DNA of 64,000 bases. Origin: Berkiella sp964496435 (lineage in GTDB: Bacteria > Pseudomonadota > Gammaproteobacteria > Berkiellales > Berkiellaceae). The notes below the pieces were generated by a model. The model was not told the origin of the DNA, did not search any database, and saw nothing but the letters and a program-made list of their open reading frames with translations. The DNA lies in contig CAZBZP010000007.1 in NCBI GenBank assembly GCA_964496435.1, positions 58,046 through 122,045 on the forward strand, in the 5' to 3' direction. The position numbers and the translations under genes are program-made. This document shows, one piece after another, positions 26,881 through 36,702 of the stretch; position 1 is the stretch's first letter; each line of letters begins with the position of its first letter.

Positions 26881-29548
26881 GTAGATTAACCTCATCAATG
26901 CGGCATACAGCACTTAAATGACAATAACGGCAAGTTTGATTGCCACGCAAAGGAGATGCTTTTGCATAGCCTTCTTTAAATTCATTAATCAATGCGGTAA
27001 GTTTCTCTTGCCAATAGGGGTAAAGAGACTGCCAGTCCTGTGGTTTTTCATCTATAGAAAGTGCAGAGAGTCTCTCGACCCCAGGAATACCACTTTCCTC
27101 ATCACTCACACCTTCATAATCACAGCTTTTACTATTGAGTTTAATCGCAACAATCGTTTTGGGTTGATAAGCTAAACTTGCGCAATAGTACAGTGGGAAT
27201 TGTGGTGCTTCTAACCGCTCCCCCCAAGTGCCATAAAATCCACTCTTACCTGTTTTATAATCAACGATTACGTTATTACCGTAAACATCCTTATCCATTC
27301 TGTCTAAGCGCAAGGAAAAATTGATATCTGCCAGTGAATAATGAAACTTTTTTTCCATCATCATCACTTCAAAGGGCACCCGTTGCTTTTCAAGATCAAG
27401 ATAATCCATCAGCATGGTGATGAGTTTGTTTTTTTCTGTCGTAATGTAAACTGGTGGCGCTTGATTGGATAAAGTTTTTAAAAGGTGTTTATCTATTAAC
27501 CTGGCCATTATCTCTTGCAAATCAGCTAAAGTATGCTTGTTTAGGTTATCCTGCGTTTTTACTGCACCCCAAAAATCTTCCAAGATATTATGCAAAATAT
27601 TGCCTTGCTGATAAGCTTGTAACCAGATCTGTCTTAGTTCTGGTTGATGCAAATGTAAGCGCTGCTCTGCAAACGCTTTAAAGGGGCACATTGCTTGGAG
27701 CATTAAGGTTTTAGAGGTCCCCTCAAAACATTCTAAAGCAGAAAGTGGCGGCGCATAATCATCGGTTCTTTCTTCTAAGCCAACAACCTCTTTAAACAAG
27801 GATTCACAGCGAAAGGCTTCATTTGTAGCATCATGTTTAATTTCTGGCACATTTTTTATTAAAACACTCACCGACAGTGATTTTTCTTTATCTTTAAGGC
27901 AATGACTAAACACAATGTTTGTTGCGCATTCTTTTAACTTTGAAGTTAAGTTCTTCGCATAAGCTAATTCACGTGCGGCATTTGCATGAGGCATGTTAGT
28001 ATCGTGCTGTAATTTAACGGGTATAAAGGGATTAGGCTTGGCTTCCATCGGCCATGCTTCGCTATCCATACCCATTATCCATACGTTTTCAAAGGTTTGG
28101 CCCGCCCCTTCAATTAAACCTAATATTTGGATTGGCGCACCTTTATTTTCTGCTTGAAAGGGTATGTTTGAAGCTACTTTTTGTAGCAACGTTAAGGCAT
28201 TTGCCCCATCAACCGGCGCCAGTACGGCATCGCATTCTCCCATTTCATTAAGGAGTGCGTCCATTCTACTGACCAATTGGTACTCAACACTGTTTAAGGG
28301 GCTCTCTCCTGGCCAACCTGCTATGGAGAGTATTTCTCGAAAACACATCATCCATTGATAAAAAGGCTGTAGCTTTGGTTGTTTTGCTGTTTTTTCAAGT
28401 AATGCGCATAGCATTTCTTTTAAAACAGGTATTTGGATATCATGCTGATTTTTTAGAAAAACAAGCAAATCGTTCAAAAATAGTTTATCAATTATTTTTT
28501 CTTTTAGTCGTCCTCTTAATTGCATGCGAGCGTATTGTTCCTCGTTCGCACCCTTAGCAAAAGGAGAATTGAGGATAGCTAATTGGGCAATATCATTGCT
28601 ATTAAACGCCAAACCTAAAAAACCCATTCCCGCATTTATAAGAGGATATTGAATTAAAGGGGTTGCCGCAGAAATATTAAAAGTGCTACATACATGCATA
28701 GAAGGCAAAATTACATGTTCGGGTTCAAAGCAATCTCTAAATACCGCTTCAAGTGCTGTTCTTTCATCGGCCAAGTTGGGCACAATAATCGTTGCCTGTT
28801 GATTTTGCGCCAAACATTTTTTGGCCCATAAAGCAGCGTTTGCATATTCTTGTTCTTTTTGATTAAAGGCTATTCGATGCAAAGACTGCGGTATGACATT
28901 CTCCCCCACGACATGCTCAATCTGCCATCCAGATTGGGATAAGCGCTCAAAAAAATAACTAACTTTTGGTGATAACTCTTCAAAACCATACAGGTATAAA
29001 ATTTTAATGGGGCTGATGCGCTTTATAATCGCATCATCACATTGTTCAATGAGATTTAAGATTTGCCCTACAACTAAAGTTTGATCTATGCAATGGTTAT
29101 CATTTAACCACGCTTGATATGTCTGCGCCCACTCTTTAAAAGCAGCTTGATCTACATTTTCCGGTTCATCATTTAACGTATCTTCACACAACCAATGATT
29201 AAGCTGGTGCCATGCTTGCAAGGCAGTTTTAGCTGCTTGGTGTTGACGCAGCAGTGTTTTACCACTTTGTGATTTAGCGATAATATCTTCAAATGCTAAC
29301 AAAGATTGCATGGGGCTCAACAATAATTGCTTTGTCACGCCCTGAATTTCATATTGCTCCCATAGCGCCTGCAACCAATCATCTAAAGAACATACCAAGG
29401 GCGTTTGCCAAGCGCTTGCGCTTTTAGCATATTCTTTTTGTACCTGGGCTTTTACACTCGTAGAAAGCCGCCGCGAGGGAACTATTAAAGTGGCCTCATT
29501 TTTAAGGTTATTTAAGATACTTATATCCATATAGAACGTGTGTTTCAC
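26870..29548 (-). CDS. addB: AddB-type nuclease subunit
   Basis: An 892-residue partner of AddA. The inactivated helicase half begins ATLIVPSRRLSTSVK. The C-terminal nuclease has FSLRLDRMDKDVYG and VIVDYKTGKSG (the D ... DYK motif). An Fe-S staple is visible: a Cys in QAMCPFKAFAEQRL before the nuclease and CRYCHLSAVC at the end, four cysteines in AddB spacing. The start is uncertain: GTG 29548 or ATG 29530; neither has a clear ribosome-binding site. First gene of addB-addA-nucleotidase. Confidence 0.9.
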   Translation of the reverse strand: MKHTFYMDISILNNLKNEATLIVPSRRLSTSVKAQVQKEYAKSASAWQTPLVCSLDDWLQALWEQYEIQGVTKQLLLSPMQSLLAFEDIIAKSQSGKTLLRQHQAAKTALQAWHQLNHWLCEDTLNDEPENVDQAAFKEWAQTYQAWLNDNHCIDQTLVVGQILNLIEQCDDAIIKRISPIKILYLYGFEELSPKVSYFFERLSQSGWQIEHVVGENVIPQSLHRIAFNQKEQEYANAALWAKKCLAQNQQATIIVPNLADERTALEAVFRDCFEPEHVILPSMHVCSTFNISAATPLIQYPLINAGMGFLGLAFNSNDIAQLAILNSPFAKGANEEQYARMQLRGRLKEKIIDKLFLNDLLVFLKNQHDIQIPVLKEMLCALLEKTAKQPKLQPFYQWMMCFREILSIAGWPGESPLNSVEYQLVSRMDALLNEMGECDAVLAPVDGANALTLLQKVASNIPFQAENKGAPIQILGLIEGAGQTFENVWIMGMDSEAWPMEAKPNPFIPVKLQHDTNMPHANAARELAYAKNLTSKLKECATNIVFSHCLKDKEKSLSVSVLIKNVPEIKHDATNEAFRCESLFKEVVGLEERTDDYAPPLSALECFEGTSKTLMLQAMCPFKAFAEQRLHLHQPELRQIWLQAYQQGNILHNILEDFWGAVKTQDNLNKHTLADLQEIMARLIDKHLLKTLSNQAPPVYITTEKNKLITMLMDYLDLEKQRVPFEVMMMEKKFHYSLADINFSLRLDRMDKDVYGNNVIVDYKTGKSGFYGTWGERLEAPQFPLYYCASLAYQPKTIVAIKLNSKSCDYEGVSDEESGIPGVERLSALSIDEKPQDWQSLYPYWQEKLTALINEFKEGYAKASPLRGNQTCRYCHLSAVCRIDEVNLHDE

Positions 29549-29769
29549 CTAGAATTCAGTGCAGCTCTGATTTTACTTTAATTTATGATGAGAAAAAGGA
29601 TTGTGTCTTCTTTTATTTCACAAATATGTCATGTTATTACCCGCATTGAAAAATATGCTCCATCATCATGAGAGTGCTAATTGACCTAAATTTGGCTAAA
29701 CCTGCTTTTAGCAAAATGACGCTTATGCTATGTTGTACTTAAGTTTTTTAGTTAAAAGTCTGAAAATCT
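29549..29769. other. Divergent intergenic region addB / glycerophosphodiesterase
   Basis: 221 AT-rich bases between two divergent genes. It must hold both promoters. No repeat, RNA gene or strong hairpin is seen, and I could not settle on convincing promoter hexamers. Confidence 0.5.
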
Positions 29770-30534
29770 ATGTCTAATAACTTTAGCCCCAAAGCCCCAA
29801 AGTCAGGTTTGATAGGTCACCGCGGCATTGCTGCATTAGCACCGGAAAATACCAAAGCTAGTTTTGCCTTAGCAGCCAAACAAGGCATTGAATGGGTTGA
29901 GTTTGATTTGAGACTAACCAAAGATAATCAGCTCGTTATTTTTCATGATGACACCTTAGATCGCACAACAAATGGTAATGGCTTTGTGCATGAACACACA
30001 TTGGAAGAACTGCTTCGCTTAGATGCGGGTAGTTGGTTTCATTCCAAATATAAAAATGAAACTATCCCTGTTTTTACGGATATGTTGGCGGAATTTGCCC
30101 GACTGAATCTCTATCTCAACATTGAACTTAAAGTTCCTGATGATGCATCCGGGCAACATTATGATGATCTTGCAAATGTATTTGTGGAGACACTCTTCAG
30201 TTACTGGCCTAAAAATGAAGCGTGGCCTTTAGTCTCCAGTTTTCATTGGGATCTACTTTTATCAGTAAGAGCCCAACTGCCTCACATACCAATCGGCTTC
30301 CTAAATGAAAGTTGCACACCTGAAATGATTGATATGGTGGCCAAGACCAAAAATAGTGCCCTGCATTGTGATTACCTGGGTTTGAATGAAGAACTCTTGA
30401 AAGTATGTCAGTCGAATAATGTACCCGTTTTAGCCTACACGGTTAATGAACCAGCAATTGCAAAAAATCTCTTAAATGCCGGCATCTATGGGCTGTTCTC
30501 GGATAATCCTAAGGCTTTAGTTGAAACCGCTTAA
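29770..30534 (+). CDS. ugpQ: Glycerophosphodiester phosphodiesterase (cytosolic, UgpQ-like)
   Basis: A 254-residue GDPD with no signal peptide, so it acts in the cytosol, hydrolysing deacylated phospholipids to glycerol-3-phosphate and an alcohol. Catalytic motifs: GHRG (H17, R18), PENT (E26, N27), EFDLRLTKDN (E44, D46) and FHDDTLDRTTNG (H59). Length matches UgpQ (247 in E. coli) rather than the periplasmic GlpQ. A short hairpin follows the stop. Useful for scavenging host glycerophosphodiesters, an inference from lifestyle. Confidence 0.93.
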   Translation: MSNNFSPKAPKSGLIGHRGIAALAPENTKASFALAAKQGIEWVEFDLRLTKDNQLVIFHDDTLDRTTNGNGFVHEHTLEELLRLDAGSWFHSKYKNETIPVFTDMLAEFARLNLYLNIELKVPDDASGQHYDDLANVFVETLFSYWPKNEAWPLVSSFHWDLLLSVRAQLPHIPIGFLNESCTPEMIDMVAKTKNSALHCDYLGLNEELLKVCQSNNVPVLAYTVNEPAIAKNLLNAGIYGLFSDNPKALVETA

Positions 30535-30544
30535 GCGCAGCTTG

Positions 30545-30575
30545 CCCTCACTATAAAAGCGAGGGTTTCAATTTA
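30545..30575 (+). terminator. Weak terminator after the glycerophosphodiesterase gene
   Basis: CCCTC and GAGGG arms with an 11-base loop, followed by TTTCAATTT. Short stem and interrupted T-run. Confidence 0.4.
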
Positions 30576-30638
30576 GTACCGCCAACCCATGGTCTATGCT
30601 ACGATACCTAGCTTATTTATCTGGACGTCTCTGGCAAT

Positions 30639-31682
30639 ATGATCTCAATTAGAAATGTATCTAAATATTATGTGGTACATAAAAAGAAGGTACCAGCCTT
30701 AAAGCATGTCAATTTGGACGTGAAGCCAAAAGAAATTTTTGGGATCATTGGCCGCAGTGGCGCAGGCAAAAGCACGCTTATACGATGCGTGAATATGTTA
30801 GAGCGGCCATCTGAAGGCAACATTTTAATTGAAGGCGTCTGCCTGACAGAAATGGATGCTGCCCAATTGCGTGAAGCACGAAGACAGATGGGCATGATAT
30901 TTCAGCATTTCAATTTATTACAATCACGCAACGTTGTTGAGAATATATCGCTTCCCTTAGAACTTGCTGGCATGAGCAAGGATAAAATCAAGGCGCGTGT
31001 TGATGATTTGCTCAGTTTAACTGAGCTGGGTAATCACGCAAAACAATATCCCAGTCAGCTTAGTGGTGGGCAAAAACAACGCGTAGCGATTGCAAGAGCA
31101 CTTGCTTATTCTCCTAAAGTATTATTATGTGATGAAGCAACATCTTCTTTAGATCCGCAATCAACACAATCCATCTTAGAACTTTTGCGTTCAATTAATC
31201 ATGAATTGGGCATCACAATGCTCTTAATCACCCATGAAATGGATGTGGTTAAATCGATTTGTCATCGCGTTGGTGTTATTCATCATGGCGAAATCATAGA
31301 ACAACGCAAAGTAGTAGAACTTTTTACCGATCCCCACACCCAAGTAGCTAAAGACATGGTTAAAGCTTCTTCTCGTATGGAGATCCCACGGGTTATCAAA
31401 GATATGTTGCAAGCAAGTCATGATAAAGACAGCGGCACTTTAATCCGCATTGCTTATCATGGTGAATCTGCATCTCAGCCCATTATTGGTTATTTAATTC
31501 AGCAATATCGAATTAACATCAATATTTTACAGGGCAATATTGAAACCATCCAAGATGAAATTGTCGGTGTGATGATAGTAGAAATTAAAGGCGATAGAGC
31601 CAATGTTGAAAAAAGCATCAGCTTTTTAGAGCGTAATGGTTTACATGTAGAGATATTAGGTTATGTTCAACGAGATAATTAA
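30639..31682 (+). CDS. metN: Methionine ABC importer, ATP-binding protein
   Basis: A 347-residue ATPase: Walker A GRSGAGKST (38-46), signature LSGGQKQRVAIARAL, Walker B VLLCDEATSSLDP, His switch in LLITHEMD. The last 90 residues form the NIL domain that senses intracellular methionine and inhibits transport. First of metNIQ; its end overlaps metI by about 20 bases. No good ribosome-binding site is seen before ATG 30639; a MetJ-box-like octamer lies 9 bases upstream. Confidence 0.95.
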   Translation: MISIRNVSKYYVVHKKKVPALKHVNLDVKPKEIFGIIGRSGAGKSTLIRCVNMLERPSEGNILIEGVCLTEMDAAQLREARRQMGMIFQHFNLLQSRNVVENISLPLELAGMSKDKIKARVDDLLSLTELGNHAKQYPSQLSGGQKQRVAIARALAYSPKVLLCDEATSSLDPQSTQSILELLRSINHELGITMLLITHEMDVVKSICHRVGVIHHGEIIEQRKVVELFTDPHTQVAKDMVKASSRMEIPRVIKDMLQASHDKDSGTLIRIAYHGESASQPIIGYLIQQYRININILQGNIETIQDEIVGVMIVEIKGDRANVEKSISFLERNGLHVEILGYVQRDN

Positions 31683-32304
31683 AGCCATCATTGAAACTTG
31701 CGTGATGGTATTTTTCTCAGGTTTATTCTCAGCCCTTTTTGGTCTTCCTTTAGGCATAGCGCTTTCATTAACAAAACAAGGACAGCTTTGGGAAAATAAA
31801 TATTTACATATTTTCTTGGGCGCCATTATCAATGCTACGCGCTCTATCCCCTTTATCATTTTGATGATAGCAATTATTCCTTTAACAAGATGGATTGCAG
31901 GTAGTTCTATACAGGTTAAAGCGCTTATCGTGCCACTCACCTTAGCAGCTATTCCCTTCTTTGCACGCACAGTGGAATTAGCCTTAAACGATGTACCAAA
32001 AGGATTAATTGAAGCTGCAAAATCAATGGGCGCAACACCATTTCAGATCATTACTAAAGTATTGCTTCCCGAGTCTCTGTCGGGTATTGTTAGTGGGTTA
32101 ACCCTCACACTTGTCAATTTAGTTGGTTTCTCTGCGATGGCTGGTTTTAACGGCAGTGGTGGTTTAGGAAAGCTAGCAATTGATTATGGTTTTTATCGTT
32201 ATAATACTGAAGTTGTTATCATCACAGTCATTATCATGATTGCATTGGTTCAATTTATACAAAGTGTTGGTGATTATGTTGCGCATAAAATATTTTCTCA
32301 TTAG
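31663..32304 (+). CDS. metI: Methionine ABC importer, permease
   Basis: A 213-residue inner-membrane permease with about five segments. Seen: GLPLGIALSLT, INATRSIPFIILMIAIIPLTR, and the coupling-helix EAAKSMGATPFQIITKVLLPESL. The start overlaps metN and the end overlaps metQ. E. coli MetI is 217 residues. Works with MetN and MetQ to import L- and D-methionine. Confidence 0.94.
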   Translation: MFNEIIKAIIETCVMVFFSGLFSALFGLPLGIALSLTKQGQLWENKYLHIFLGAIINATRSIPFIILMIAIIPLTRWIAGSSIQVKALIVPLTLAAIPFFARTVELALNDVPKGLIEAAKSMGATPFQIITKVLLPESLSGIVSGLTLTLVNLVGFSAMAGFNGSGGLGKLAIDYGFYRYNTEVVIITVIIMIALVQFIQSVGDYVAHKIFSH

Positions 32305-33073
32305 CTTATTGTGCTTAGTGCTTGTTGCTTGTTCATCAAAAGAACGTGCAGACAATGAAATCTATATTGGCACAATTTCTGGCCCAGAAACAAAGCTTGT
32401 TGAAGTTGCACAAAAAGTAGCTCAAGAAAAATATGGCTTAAAAATTAAAATTATCACCTTTGAAGATTATATTATGCCCAATACAGCACTCGCTGAGGGT
32501 GAAATTGATGCCAATATGTTTCAACATCAACCTTACTTAGATGTTGTTTTAGCCAAGCAAAAATATCCCATAGAATCCATCGGGAAAATGTATATCTACC
32601 CCATGGGCGTTTACTCTAAAAAATATAAAACCCTTGATGAACTTCCCAAAGGGGCTGTTATAGGGATCCCAAATGATCCAAGTAATGCTGCTCGTGCACT
32701 GCGTTTGTTAGCAAAATCTAAATTGATAAACATCGCTGAAAGTAACGATCTAGAGTTAACACCTAAAAAGATTGTTGCTAATCCAAAAGAGCTGGTCATC
32801 AAAGAAATTGCTGCAGCTCAATTACCCCGTGTGCTGCCTGAGCTGGATGCTGCCATCATCAATACCAACTATGCTATACCTGCAGGCCTTAAGCCCAATC
32901 GCGATGCTATCTATCTTGAAGCGAGTGATTCACCTTATGCCAATATAGTTGTCGTAAGATCAAATGAAAAAGACAAGGAAAAATTCAAGCAGTTGATAGA
33001 TGCCTTGCATTCGCCAGAAGTGACCCAAGAGGCCGAAAAACTATTCGATAACCAGGCCATTGTAGCGTGGTAA
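32276..33073 (+). CDS. metQ: Methionine-binding lipoprotein
   Basis: A 265-residue NlpA/MetQ-family substrate-binding lipoprotein. The signal peptide MLRIKYFLISLLCLVLVAC ends in the lipobox LVAC. The mature part has YIGTISGPETKLVEVAQKVA and MFQHQPYLDV typical of MetQ. I chose ATG 32276, inside the end of metI; an upstream in-frame ATG adds 12 residues not expected for a signal peptide. Confidence 0.95.
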   Translation: MLRIKYFLISLLCLVLVACSSKERADNEIYIGTISGPETKLVEVAQKVAQEKYGLKIKIITFEDYIMPNTALAEGEIDANMFQHQPYLDVVLAKQKYPIESIGKMYIYPMGVYSKKYKTLDELPKGAVIGIPNDPSNAARALRLLAKSKLINIAESNDLELTPKKIVANPKELVIKEIAAAQLPRVLPELDAAIINTNYAIPAGLKPNRDAIYLEASDSPYANIVVVRSNEKDKEKFKQLIDALHSPEVTQEAEKLFDNQAIVAW

Positions 33074-33082
33074 GTTATCCTA

Positions 33083-34354
33083 ATGGATAATCAGCAAAGT
33101 ATTTCGAATGAACTTGATGATGGTCTGACACGGTCTGCATTGGGTGGTTGGGCTTTATGGCTTATTGCTGCCTTGTTTTATGCTTATGAATTTATTCATC
33201 GTGTCGTGCCAAGCATTCTCACATCAGAACTAAGAGAAGCTTTTAATGTCAATGAGCACCAATTGGGTCTCATTGGTGCCATGTATTTTTATGCCTATGC
33301 TGCATTTCAATTACCAGCAGGCATTCTGGTTGATAAATATGGTGCCAAAAGACTATTAGTTATTGCCTCAACCGTACTTACCTTGGGCAGTTTTCTCTTT
33401 ACAACAACCTCCTCCAGCAGCATTGCACAACTAAGCCGCTTTATGATTGGCATGGGCTCTGCTTTTGCTTTTGTTGGTTGCTTAAAAATTGGTCGCCAAT
33501 GGTTAGCTGTAAGTTCCTTTCCACTGGTCGTGGGTTTAACCAATTTCTGTGGCACCCTAGGCGCATTAGGAGGCGGCAAGCCACTTGCTAATTTGATTCA
33601 AATATACGACTGGCAACATGTCATGATGCTAGTGAGTTTTGCAGGATTATTTATCACGGTTCTGATGTGGCTTTTTTTACATGATAAACAGCTTAAAGAG
33701 AGCGAAAAATTTGCGCTTTCACATTTGGGATTGCTATCCGGACTCAAGTGCGTTATGCGTTGCCCCCAATCTTGGGTTATGGCGATTTATAGCGCTTTAC
33801 TCGTTGCCCCCATCGTTGCCTTGCCTGAAATGTGGGGCGTTGAATATTTGAAAATTTCCTATGATATTAGCGCAACCCAAGCTTCTGCTATCACACATAC
33901 CATCTTTATAGGGACTGCCGTTGGTGGTGCCTTGATTGGCTGGGCCATGACCATCTTACAAGATAAACTTCGCTTTATGATGTTTTCCAGTAGTGGCGCC
34001 TTGGTTTTGCTTTCTCTTTTCCTTTATGCCCAAGATATTTCTTATGCCAATCTTTACGCCATTTTATTTTGCTATGGGGTGTTAACAGCGAATATGTTAC
34101 TGTCCTTCACCCTGATTACCCGTTTACATCCTGAATGGGCGCAAGGCGCTGCGATAGGTTTTACAAACATGGTTATCATGGCCTTCGGTGGCATGATGCA
34201 GCATGGCATCGGTTGGTTACTCCAAACCCTTCGCAACCAACACCAAGATATTGCTTTAATTGAAGATTATCATATTGCTTTTAGTGTATTACCAGCCTGC
34301 TTATTGCTGGCTGTGTTACTCACCTTTTTTATGAAAGAAAAGCCTGCTGATTAA
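33083..34354 (+). CDS. MFS transporter
   Basis: A 423-residue membrane protein with about 12 segments. The loop 2-3 motif is LVDKYGAKRLL and the N-terminal AYEFIHRVVPSILTSELREAF is like many Legionella-type MFS proteins, a group that includes the amino-acid-importing Pht transporters. The substrate is not readable. It starts 9 bases after metQ and may share its transcript, so an amino acid or related nutrient is plausible. Confidence 0.88.
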   Translation: MDNQQSISNELDDGLTRSALGGWALWLIAALFYAYEFIHRVVPSILTSELREAFNVNEHQLGLIGAMYFYAYAAFQLPAGILVDKYGAKRLLVIASTVLTLGSFLFTTTSSSSIAQLSRFMIGMGSAFAFVGCLKIGRQWLAVSSFPLVVGLTNFCGTLGALGGGKPLANLIQIYDWQHVMMLVSFAGLFITVLMWLFLHDKQLKESEKFALSHLGLLSGLKCVMRCPQSWVMAIYSALLVAPIVALPEMWGVEYLKISYDISATQASAITHTIFIGTAVGGALIGWAMTILQDKLRFMMFSSSGALVLLSLFLYAQDISYANLYAILFCYGVLTANMLLSFTLITRLHPEWAQGAAIGFTNMVIMAFGGMMQHGIGWLLQTLRNQHQDIALIEDYHIAFSVLPACLLLAVLLTFFMKEKPAD

Positions 34355-34394
34355 GCAGAGAATTAGGTGTAAAGCGGAAACTGGGAAAGGTATT

Positions 34395-35714
34395 ATGGCA
34401 TTAGAACTAAACATGACTCACTCACTAATAGGACTATCTTCTATTTTTGTTTTTGTTGTCGCTTATATATTAGTGATGAGCGAAGATGCTATCAGCTTGC
34501 CAAAATCAAAACCTGTTGTTTTTGCAGCTGGCTTAATTTGGGTTCTGGTGGCTATTGCAGCAAAGGCAAAAGGTCTTAGCAATGAGGCAACAGAAGCTGT
34601 TAGACATAATTTACTTGAATACAGTGAGCTACTTTTATTTTTATTAGTAGCCATGACCTATGTTAATGCCATGGAAGAACGCAGAGTATTTGAGGCCTTG
34701 CGTTGCTGGTTAGTGAAAAAGCAATTTAGCTATAGAGCCCTATTTTGGATCACAGGCTGGCTTGCCTTTTTTATATCACCCATAGCAGATAACCTCACAA
34801 CAGCCTTGGTGATGTGTGCCATTATTATGGCGGTGGGGCAAAATCAACCGCGTTTTATTGCCGTTTCCTGCATTAATATTGTCGTTGCCGCTAATGCTGG
34901 CGGGGCCTTTTGTCCCTTTGGTGATATCACCACATTGATGGTTTGGCAAAAAGGGGTTTTACCCTTTGCTGATTTCTTTAAACTATTCGTACCCTCGGTA
35001 ATGAGCTTTGTTATACCCGCATTATTTATGCACTTTGCTATTCCCAAAAGTAAACCTGAGCCAAATTCAGACACTATCACTATTGCTCAGGGCGGCATAG
35101 CCATTGTTATTCTCTTTTTGCTCACCATTACCACCGCTGTATTTTTGCATAATTTCTATCATCTGCCCCCCACCATAGGCATGATGATGGGGCTTGCTTA
35201 TTTGAAGTTCTATAGTTACTACTTAAAAATAAGTGGTAAAAACGAAGAGCCTTTTAGCGTTTTCGAAAATATCAGTCGCATTGAATGGGATACCTTGCTC
35301 TTTTTCTATGGTGTCGTGCTCTGTGTTGGCGGTTTGGCGGCTTTTGGTTATTTAACCCTTGCCTCAGATATTATGTATACCCAATGGGGAAGCAGCTTAG
35401 GGGTTTATCAGCAAGCACCAGCTAATATCATTATTGGCATATTGTCTGCCATTATCGATAACATCCCCCTAATGTATGCCGTTTTGACCATGAACCCGGC
35501 TATGTCTGAAGGGCAATGGCTATTGATTACGCTGACAACCGGTATCGGCGGTAGTTTATTATCAATCGGATCAGCGGCAGGCGTTGCCTTAATGGGGCAA
35601 GCCAAGGGCCAATATACTTTTATGAGTCATTTAAAATGGACCTGGGCCATTGCTTTAGGTTATTTTGCAGCCGTTGGCATTCATATTTTAATTAATAATA
35701 AGTTGTTTCATTGA
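34395..35714 (+). CDS. nhaD: Na+/H+ antiporter, NhaD family
   Basis: A 439-residue inner-membrane protein with about 12-13 hydrophobic segments. Motifs typical of NhaD: FFISPIADNLTTALVMCAI, NAGGAFCPFGDITTLMVWQKG and ILSAIIDNIPLMYAVLTM, which include conserved membrane Asp residues and the discontinuous helices. It exchanges cytosolic Na+ for H+, supporting pH and sodium balance. It follows the MFS gene by 40 bases and precedes rlmJ by 9. Confidence 0.92.
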   Translation: MALELNMTHSLIGLSSIFVFVVAYILVMSEDAISLPKSKPVVFAAGLIWVLVAIAAKAKGLSNEATEAVRHNLLEYSELLLFLLVAMTYVNAMEERRVFEALRCWLVKKQFSYRALFWITGWLAFFISPIADNLTTALVMCAIIMAVGQNQPRFIAVSCINIVVAANAGGAFCPFGDITTLMVWQKGVLPFADFFKLFVPSVMSFVIPALFMHFAIPKSKPEPNSDTITIAQGGIAIVILFLLTITTAVFLHNFYHLPPTIGMMMGLAYLKFYSYYLKISGKNEEPFSVFENISRIEWDTLLFFYGVVLCVGGLAAFGYLTLASDIMYTQWGSSLGVYQQAPANIIIGILSAIIDNIPLMYAVLTMNPAMSEGQWLLITLTTGIGGSLLSIGSAAGVALMGQAKGQYTFMSHLKWTWAIALGYFAAVGIHILINNKLFH

Positions 35715-35723
35715 GAAGTACTG

Positions 35724-36548
35724 ATGTTTAGTTATCAACACCGTTATCATGCAGGCTCTATTTCTGATGTGCATAAGCACATCATTTTGGCTGCCTTATT
35801 ATCATCCTTTCATAAAAAGGATTCTCCTTTTGCTGTTTTAGATTTACATGCAGGTGAAGGCCTATATGATATCCAAAGCGCCCAAAGCCAAAAAACGGCA
35901 GAATTTAAACAAGGATTCAGGAAGCTCTTAGAGCTAAAAGAGCCACCAGCCTTGCTACAAACTTATCTCGATATTATTAATGCTTATAATCCAACCACCA
36001 GCAAACACATTTATCCTGGCTCACCTGGGGTAGCTGCGCAGTTATTGAGAGAAAATGATAGGTTGATCTGCGTGGAAGGTCATCCTCAAGCGATTGAGCA
36101 TCTCAAAAGCAACTTTAAAAGACACCCTCAAATCCATATACACGAGCGCGATTCCTTTGAAGCGATAAAAGGGTTAATTCCTTTTAAAGAAAAACGTGGG
36201 CTTGTTTTGATTGATCCAAGCTATGAAGTCAAAACAGAATATAAAGAAATTGCTAAATTGGTTAATGAAAGCTTTGAACGCTTTGCCCAGGGCGTATATG
36301 CGATTTGGTACCCTATTTTAAAAGAAAATCATCATCAACAGCTGTTACAAGGCATTCAGCGTTCAAGTTTAACCAAAGTATGGTATTGCGAATGGACACC
36401 CTTTAAGGAACCAAAGCCAGGTCTATTAGGCACTGGCATGGTCATTGTGAATATGCCCTGGCAGGTTGATGTGCAAATAAAAGAAACCTTCACATGGCTA
36501 AATAAACATGTTTATAAAGAAGGTCAATACCAAGAAGGTTGGATTTAA
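35724..36548 (+). CDS. rlmJ: 23S rRNA m6A2030 methyltransferase
   Basis: A 274-residue class I methyltransferase (E. coli 280). It opens with the family sequence FSYQHRYHAGSISDVHKH, has DLHAGEGLYD (SAM site, about 40-49) and DPSYE at 164-168, a form of the DPPY motif of N6-adenine methyltransferases. It methylates A2030 of 23S rRNA before ribosome assembly. A perfect 17-bp hairpin follows the gene. Confidence 0.94.
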   Translation: MFSYQHRYHAGSISDVHKHIILAALLSSFHKKDSPFAVLDLHAGEGLYDIQSAQSQKTAEFKQGFRKLLELKEPPALLQTYLDIINAYNPTTSKHIYPGSPGVAAQLLRENDRLICVEGHPQAIEHLKSNFKRHPQIHIHERDSFEAIKGLIPFKEKRGLVLIDPSYEVKTEYKEIAKLVNESFERFAQGVYAIWYPILKENHHQQLLQGIQRSSLTKVWYCEWTPFKEPKPGLLGTGMVIVNMPWQVDVQIKETFTWLNKHVYKEGQYQEGWI

Positions 36549-36564
36549 TTATTTTCCGTGTTTC

Positions 36565-36610
36565 TTGAGCCTGTAAATAAGATTGTGTAACTGCTTATTT
36601 ACAGGCTCAA
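36565..36610. terminator. Perfect 17-bp stem between convergent genes
   Basis: Left arm 36565-36581, 12-base loop, right arm 36594-36610; the arms are exact complements (TTGAGCCTGTAAATAAG). It lies 17 bases after rlmJ and before the end of the convergent coiled-coil gene. T-rich stretches flank the arms but there is no clean T-run. Probably a bidirectional terminator or transcript stabiliser. Confidence 0.6.
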
Positions 36611-36702
36611 TCAAGAGTCATAACCTCATGTAAGCTTTTTTTATTTATGTGATTCAACAATTGTTTTCAGCAATCATTTCTACTTTGGCCAACAAAGGAC
36701 TT

